Shown here: piece by piece, positions 59,776 through 64,000 of the stretch
Layout: the number at the start of each line of letters is the position of its first letter
Position numbering within the stretch: the first letter of the stretch is position 1
Assembly: GCF_027887165.1 (NCBI RefSeq)
Contig: NC_077232.1
Location: 13,603,255-13,667,254 of the forward strand
Source: Monodelphis domestica
Lineage: Eukaryota > Chordata > Mammalia > Didelphimorphia > Didelphidae
Direction of reading: 5' to 3'
Length of the DNA stretch: 64,000 nt
Position numbers and translations under genes: made by a program
The notes under the pieces: generated by a model
Seen by the model: the letters and a program-made list of their open reading frames with translations, nothing else
What the model was told of the DNA's origin: nothing
Databases searched by the model: none

Positions 59776-60922
59776 TCTTAGATTTAAAATAGTTTTGAGC
59801 ATTAAATAGTTGTAGATAAGAGAGTGGGAGCCATAAAATGTGATAATTAAAATGTTTAGGAGCAAGGGAAATATATATATATATCAATTATGACTGCTGA
59901 AATATGTTTTCTACTGTGTCTTGATTTTATATAAATATAAGATGGTCACCAGGGAATATATTCCCAATTTATGAATATGCCCATGCCAACTGGGTTTTAT
60001 AGAGAAATTTAATTTATAATACACTGATTAATCACTAGAAAAAGAGAGAAAGTAAGAAAGGAATAAGAATGAAGGGCCTCAAGCCAATAAGGCCTAGACC
60101 TCAGTCCTAAGAGATAAATCAGTCAGTTGGTTTTATCACTCACCCAAGATCTCTCTAGGTAAGGTTTCTCATGCCAACCTCAGGCTCCATCTTCAAGAGA
60201 GCCTCCTTTCAAGAAATGTTTCCAGAGAATTCTCCTCCTGACTCCTCCTGAGTTCTCCTTCCACAGCCTCCATCAAGATCTCTCCAGGAGCTCTCCCTCC
60301 AGGACCTCTCTCCTCTCAGACCTCCTTCAGAGCATCAACCCTCCCCTCAGAGCATCCACTTCCTCAGAGCATCAATCTCCTCTGTCCTCAGATCCCGCTA
60401 TCTTTAAGCCAAAAATCTCTGTTCCCTCCCCTCAGTTCTCCCATCTACCAATCACTGTCAATCTCTCCCCTCTGCCAATGGTGGCTCTAGCTTAACCCAG
60501 GACCGTCCAGAGGTCTGCCCCCTTTGCACATGTCTGTTGAAGGTCATATTCTCAAATAATTAAATCTTGATCTTTGCTGCAGCCCTTCCTAAATGCTGTT
60601 ACTCTGAGTAGGGTGGAGATTGTAGTTTCCAAGACCTAGTTCTGTCGTTAGAAGTATCTCTATTGTATCAATTCTAAAATCAATCATGACTCAAAGAACT
60701 TCCTGTTCTATGCTTAAGCATAGGTCAAAGCCCTTTCCATTGTTTAGCAAAAGGTTTCTGTCCTAAAGTAGTCTTAAGTAGGGAGGAGAAGGATCCTCCC
60801 ATGCCAAGGAGTTTCATATTCCAATAGAGTTCTTACTATCAGTAGGAAATTTTTTCAAGTATGAAATTTCCCAATGGGGAAGTTTCCAACATTCATAAGT
60901 CTAAGAGATTTTAAGGTTTATA
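59776..60922 (-). mobile_element. Solo LTR (local family A), copy A3, in the V2R flank block
   Basis: A 1,147-bp insertion flanked by AGTC (59772-59775 and 60923-60926). Copy X of the host block has a single AGTC with no insertion (49529-49532), an empty-site match that fixes both edges. Reverse complement of A1 and A2: GATGGTCACCAGGGAATAT near the left, the TATGCTTAAGCATAGG tract near 60710, CCCAATGGGGAAGTTTCC at the right. No internal retroviral region. Confidence 0.8.
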
Positions 60923-61720
60923 AGTCAAATCATTTTGTTATCTCTCAATGTTGCTCTTCAGAGAAAGACATCAACCTGCATTTAATTGTCAAATATTGTG
61001 TGCAAAGCCCTGAGCTAGCACTGTGGATAAAACCATAGTTCATGCTCTACTTTAACTGTAGCTAATTTTGGGTTTGGAATGAAATTGTTCTGAAGTAGTT
61101 AATTCAGGCAGTGTCCCAACCCTGACTTGATGAAACATTGCAAAGTCAACTCCAAGTCCTTTATCAAAAGGGTGAAATTTTAAAAACAAATTGTTGCTTT
61201 AATCGTTGTTACCAGATGGGAGTTTATAATAACGAAGGCTTATTATTAAGGAAACCAGGGTAGTCATCATTCCTTATATGTACGGGTAAAATACAAGAAG
61301 GATGGATGACATGGAAAATATTGGCCTTAAGTGATGAAACATTATTGTGCTAAATTGTTAAATTTATGTTTTTCAGCAAAATTAGGGAATTTCTTCAGGA
61401 CAAGTGGTGGCACCACATTGGAAAATCAGGGGGAAGACTGAGATAAGACTCTCCCAGAATGGGCAGGTATATTTGGGTTGTGATCAAAATCTATGGAGGA
61501 AAAATCCACAGCGAAGAGACGGTCATGTTCTTGGAGTGTTGTGAATCTTGACTTTAGTGTTAACAAAAACTTGACACAGAATCAGGATCTGATGAATTCC
61601 TGGAAGCAAAAATATGCCTTAAATATATCCTGTTCTGTTTACCTTTTGCCTTTGTCATAAAGAGACCCTTGATTAATGGCTTACAATATGATTTCCCAAT
61701 TGTGAGGGCCTGAGCAAAAC
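60923..61720 (+). repeat. Duplicated V2R-flank block, copy Y, upstream of V2R exon 1
   Basis: Second copy of 49530-50412, collinear and diverged. It ends about 130 bases before the V2R exon 1 frame at 61843. Its position makes it the likely promoter-side flank of that V2R gene. A TATAAA stands at 61828-61833, about 20 bases before the ATG at 61848; whether it is used as a TATA box is unknown. Confidence 0.65.
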
Positions 61721-61842
61721 TTGAGTATTTATTAGAAAAGAAAAAAATTTGATGACAAAGAATATGTCTATAGATGCATTAACAAAGACCCTCAGTCACC
61801 TAAGACTCCCTTGCTCCTTGGCTCCTTATAAACTTTGGGTGT

Positions 61843-62086
61843 TTGCCATGGCCTTGGATAAACTGGGGCTCTTTGTCTAGATTACTTGTGATCTTGCTGT
61901 TTCAGTTTTCTTTTTCTGAGTACCAGATGGAGAAGCATACTTGTCACTTCGAAAGAGATTACAGTTCCACATATAGAAAGGAAGAGAGCCTGGTCACAGG
62001 GGGTTTCTTCTTATTTCTGAAGGCTGAGACTCATATTGACAAGTCCTACTTCACATATTCTCCAAGTTCAAGTACTGCAGATACAA
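61843..62086 (+). pseudogene. V2R gene 2, exon 1 (signal peptide and N-terminus), start codon lost
   Basis: The frame gives WPWINWGSLSRLLVILLFQF (signal-peptide-like), then a Cys-His pair, SSTYRKEESLVTGGFFLFLK and AETHIDKSYFTYSP, ending at a GTTAAGT donor after 62086. The RKExSLVxGGFF pattern fits the first conserved block of V2R N-termini. No ATG is in this frame: the only nearby ATG (61848) is out of frame and reads MALDKLGLFV then stop. One extra T after ATGGCC would explain it, since without it the frame would begin MAWINWGS. This exon therefore looks inactivated unless another start is used. Exons 2-6 would lie to the right and are not in the window. Confidence 0.75.
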
Positions 62087-62809
62087 GTTAAGTTGCCATT
62101 TCTGAGTTTTTCCCATGGTCTGGTGAAGTACAGCTATCCATATTTCAGACTGATTGGCCTTCTCAGGAAAATTGTGGTGTTTTTTGGCATCACAGCTTTG
62201 GTTAAAGCAAAGACTTTGACTAGGAAAGATCTAGAAAATTGGTATTCAGGAAGCTTAAAAATTCATAGGTTTTATCATTTACAGCACAGGAAGCAGACAA
62301 ATAAAAACTATGGGATACGACAATAAAAACAGTCGCAAATCCATTCCTACAGATGGAAGCAACTCCCCTAGGTCATAGGTTAGGAAGACATGTCAGGGAG
62401 GGAATGCACTCAAAGATGCCACTCAGGTGGCAAAATGATATTCTCCAAGAATTCTCTTGGTTGAGCAAGGGTTATTGTTCCCATCTATGGAAGACAGTAT
62501 TCCTTATGAGACCCAGACTCTTGAAGATGTTCTTAGATCAGTTATTTATGTCATGTTTGGATGAAGTTTGGGTAGACTAAAGAATCCAACATTATTTAAG
62601 ATAGCAGAAAAGGAAAATAAGTCAGAATCCTTCTCCCGGTCCAGACTTTTATTCAGTCAAAGGCTTCAGGATTTATTGCCTGAAAGAGATTAAATAGTGG
62701 AAAAGGAAAAATAAAACATTTATCTTTGCCTCAGCGTTTAGGCTTTAAGACAGTTTAGTCTGTTATTTCATATAGAAGTTCTATTATTATAACTATAACA
62801 ACAATGCAA
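62087..62809 (+). other. Intron 1 of V2R gene 2, unassigned
   Basis: No V2R exon 2 and no repeat family was recognised here. A short open frame at 62036-62326 overlaps exon 1 in another frame and has no family features. Confidence 0.45.
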
Positions 62810-63557
62810 TGTGGAGAAATGTGAGAGGCTTATAAAAGGTTGGGCTGGAGTATTTAAGAATAGAGTCACCAGGAATTTAATTAATTCCAAAGAGATTTAT
62901 TTTAACAATTTAATTATAAAATATAGGAAGAGTGAAAGTAAGAAAATCAGACAGAGAATAGGGTAAGATATCTAGCCTAAGCACTAAGTATTTTCTCTGA
63001 TCCCTGGCTCAATCCAAGCAGAGATAATTAGTCCTTAGCCAGAGGGGCCTCAGCCTTGAGCTGAGGACCTGGGGATGCAGGGAGCCTCTCTGAAGAGGCA
63101 GGTCTCTCATGAGGCTGGTCTCTTCAAAAACCCAGAAAAGGAGTCATCACTTTCACTCACCACGTGTCAGTCCAAAGGGAGAGATTTAAGAACAGTCACT
63201 CCAAATCCAAGGTCTCATAAGCATATTCTTCACCAGCCTTCAACTCGAACTCCAAACTCCAGAAGAACTCCTCACATGAAGTTGTAATTTCATTTAAAAG
63301 ACACTTCTTTTGCATCACTTCCTGTGTCTTCCTCCACTTTTACTTCTACCAATTACAACTAAATCTTTGTTTAGGACTGCCCAGGGGATAGTCAGTCCAT
63401 TCTGATTCCTCACTCGCTATGACACAGGTGGGTCACAGACCTCCCTTACTCAAGTGTAAATGAGGTGTTTACACTTCTTGTGATTAAATCTAAAATTGGG
63501 CAGAGGAGAATTAATTTAATCTTCATAAGCAGGGGAGAGTTAAATTTAATCTCCACA
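62810..63557 (-). mobile_element. Solo LTR (local family G, related to F)
   Basis: A 748-bp element with perfect inverted ends TGTGGAG and CTCCACA. Flanking 4-mers are GCAA and CCAA. Its left part (AGAGTCACCAGGAATTTAAT) and right part (TTAATTTAATCTTCATAAGC) match the plan of the LTR 50530-51390. Minus orientation is inferred from that match. No internal region. Confidence 0.7.
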
Positions 63558-64000
63558 CCAAACTGTATATAAAATCTCAAACAATACAAAGTTTATAGTG
63601 ACCGAAATGCCATGTATTTTAGTTTGTTTGGAAAATGTATGAATTCTATTAAGTTTTTACCACTTCTATGCCTAGAAGTGTCCTACAAATTGTAGGGCTC
63701 TTTTTGGTGTATAGGACAATTTCACTGGATCAAAGAATCTCACCATTAGGTATTACCATGAATGACGGATTAAAAAATAAAAATGACCATGATCTCGAAA
63801 ATTGTGTCATTTACTATCATAGCAACGTTATCTATATTGGAGAGTATATTTGTGCAGAAAATTCATGTTCTGAATAATATGAATGGTCTTTTTTAACTTT
63901 TTGAGATCAGGTTTAGAGAAATTTGTCTCATTTTCCTTATTAATATAAATCATTTTACTCTGTTTTCTATTCTTTCCTTTCCTACTCTTTCTCAATCCTT
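63558..64000. other. Unassigned right edge
   Basis: AT-rich; nothing was recognised. An open frame at 63668-63877 has no features supporting a gene. Confidence 0.45.

Overview
The window looks like mammalian, most likely marsupial, nuclear DNA. It is AT-rich and intron-rich. It is packed with L1 elements of the marsupial type, tRNA-derived SINEs with the usual marsupial 'GGGGGCAGCTGGGTAGTTCA' head, and many solitary retroviral LTRs. The organism call is inference from repeats and gene family; no species-specific marker was identified.

The host genes are vomeronasal type-2 receptors (V2R, family C GPCRs), on the + strand. Gene 1 has four exons here, matching exons 3-6 of the usual six-exon V2R: 6020-6826, 29350-29568, 34958-35081 and 46958-47862. 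All the splice sites seen are canonical, and the four exons make one open frame of 684 codons plus stop across about 42 kb. Exons 1-2 were not found and probably lie left of the window. A short exon-6 remnant of another V2R lies at 51611-51755. A second V2R starts at about 61848 with exon 1 only; its signal-peptide frame has no ATG. A sequence block upstream of that exon (60923-61720) is a diverged copy of the block downstream of gene 1 (49500-50412). The locus therefore looks like a tandem V2R array in which an intervening copy has collapsed.

Most of the rest is transposon. Intron 3 (6827-29349) is nearly all L1: an old antisense copy (L1-C, from 7310) split by a 5.9-kb sense L1 (L1-B, 9456-15356, with a perfect 15-bp target duplication) and by a solo LTR (16287-17385); an old near full-length antisense L1 (L1-E, 18125-24640) carrying another solo LTR; and a 5'-truncated antisense L1 (L1-D, 24808-28522). 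L1-B and L1-D share the same coding lesions, so they look like copies of one already defective source. Introns 4-5 hold two more broken L1s, SINEs, LTRs and long microsatellites.

From 50.5 to 63.6 kb, between the V2R genes, at least eight solo LTRs of about six families are crowded together, several nested in L1s or in each other, usually with 4-bp target duplications. No gag, pol or env coding region was recognised beside any of them. No CRISPR, operon, bacterial or viral gene system is present. The biology here is receptor-gene birth and death in a repeat-saturated region.
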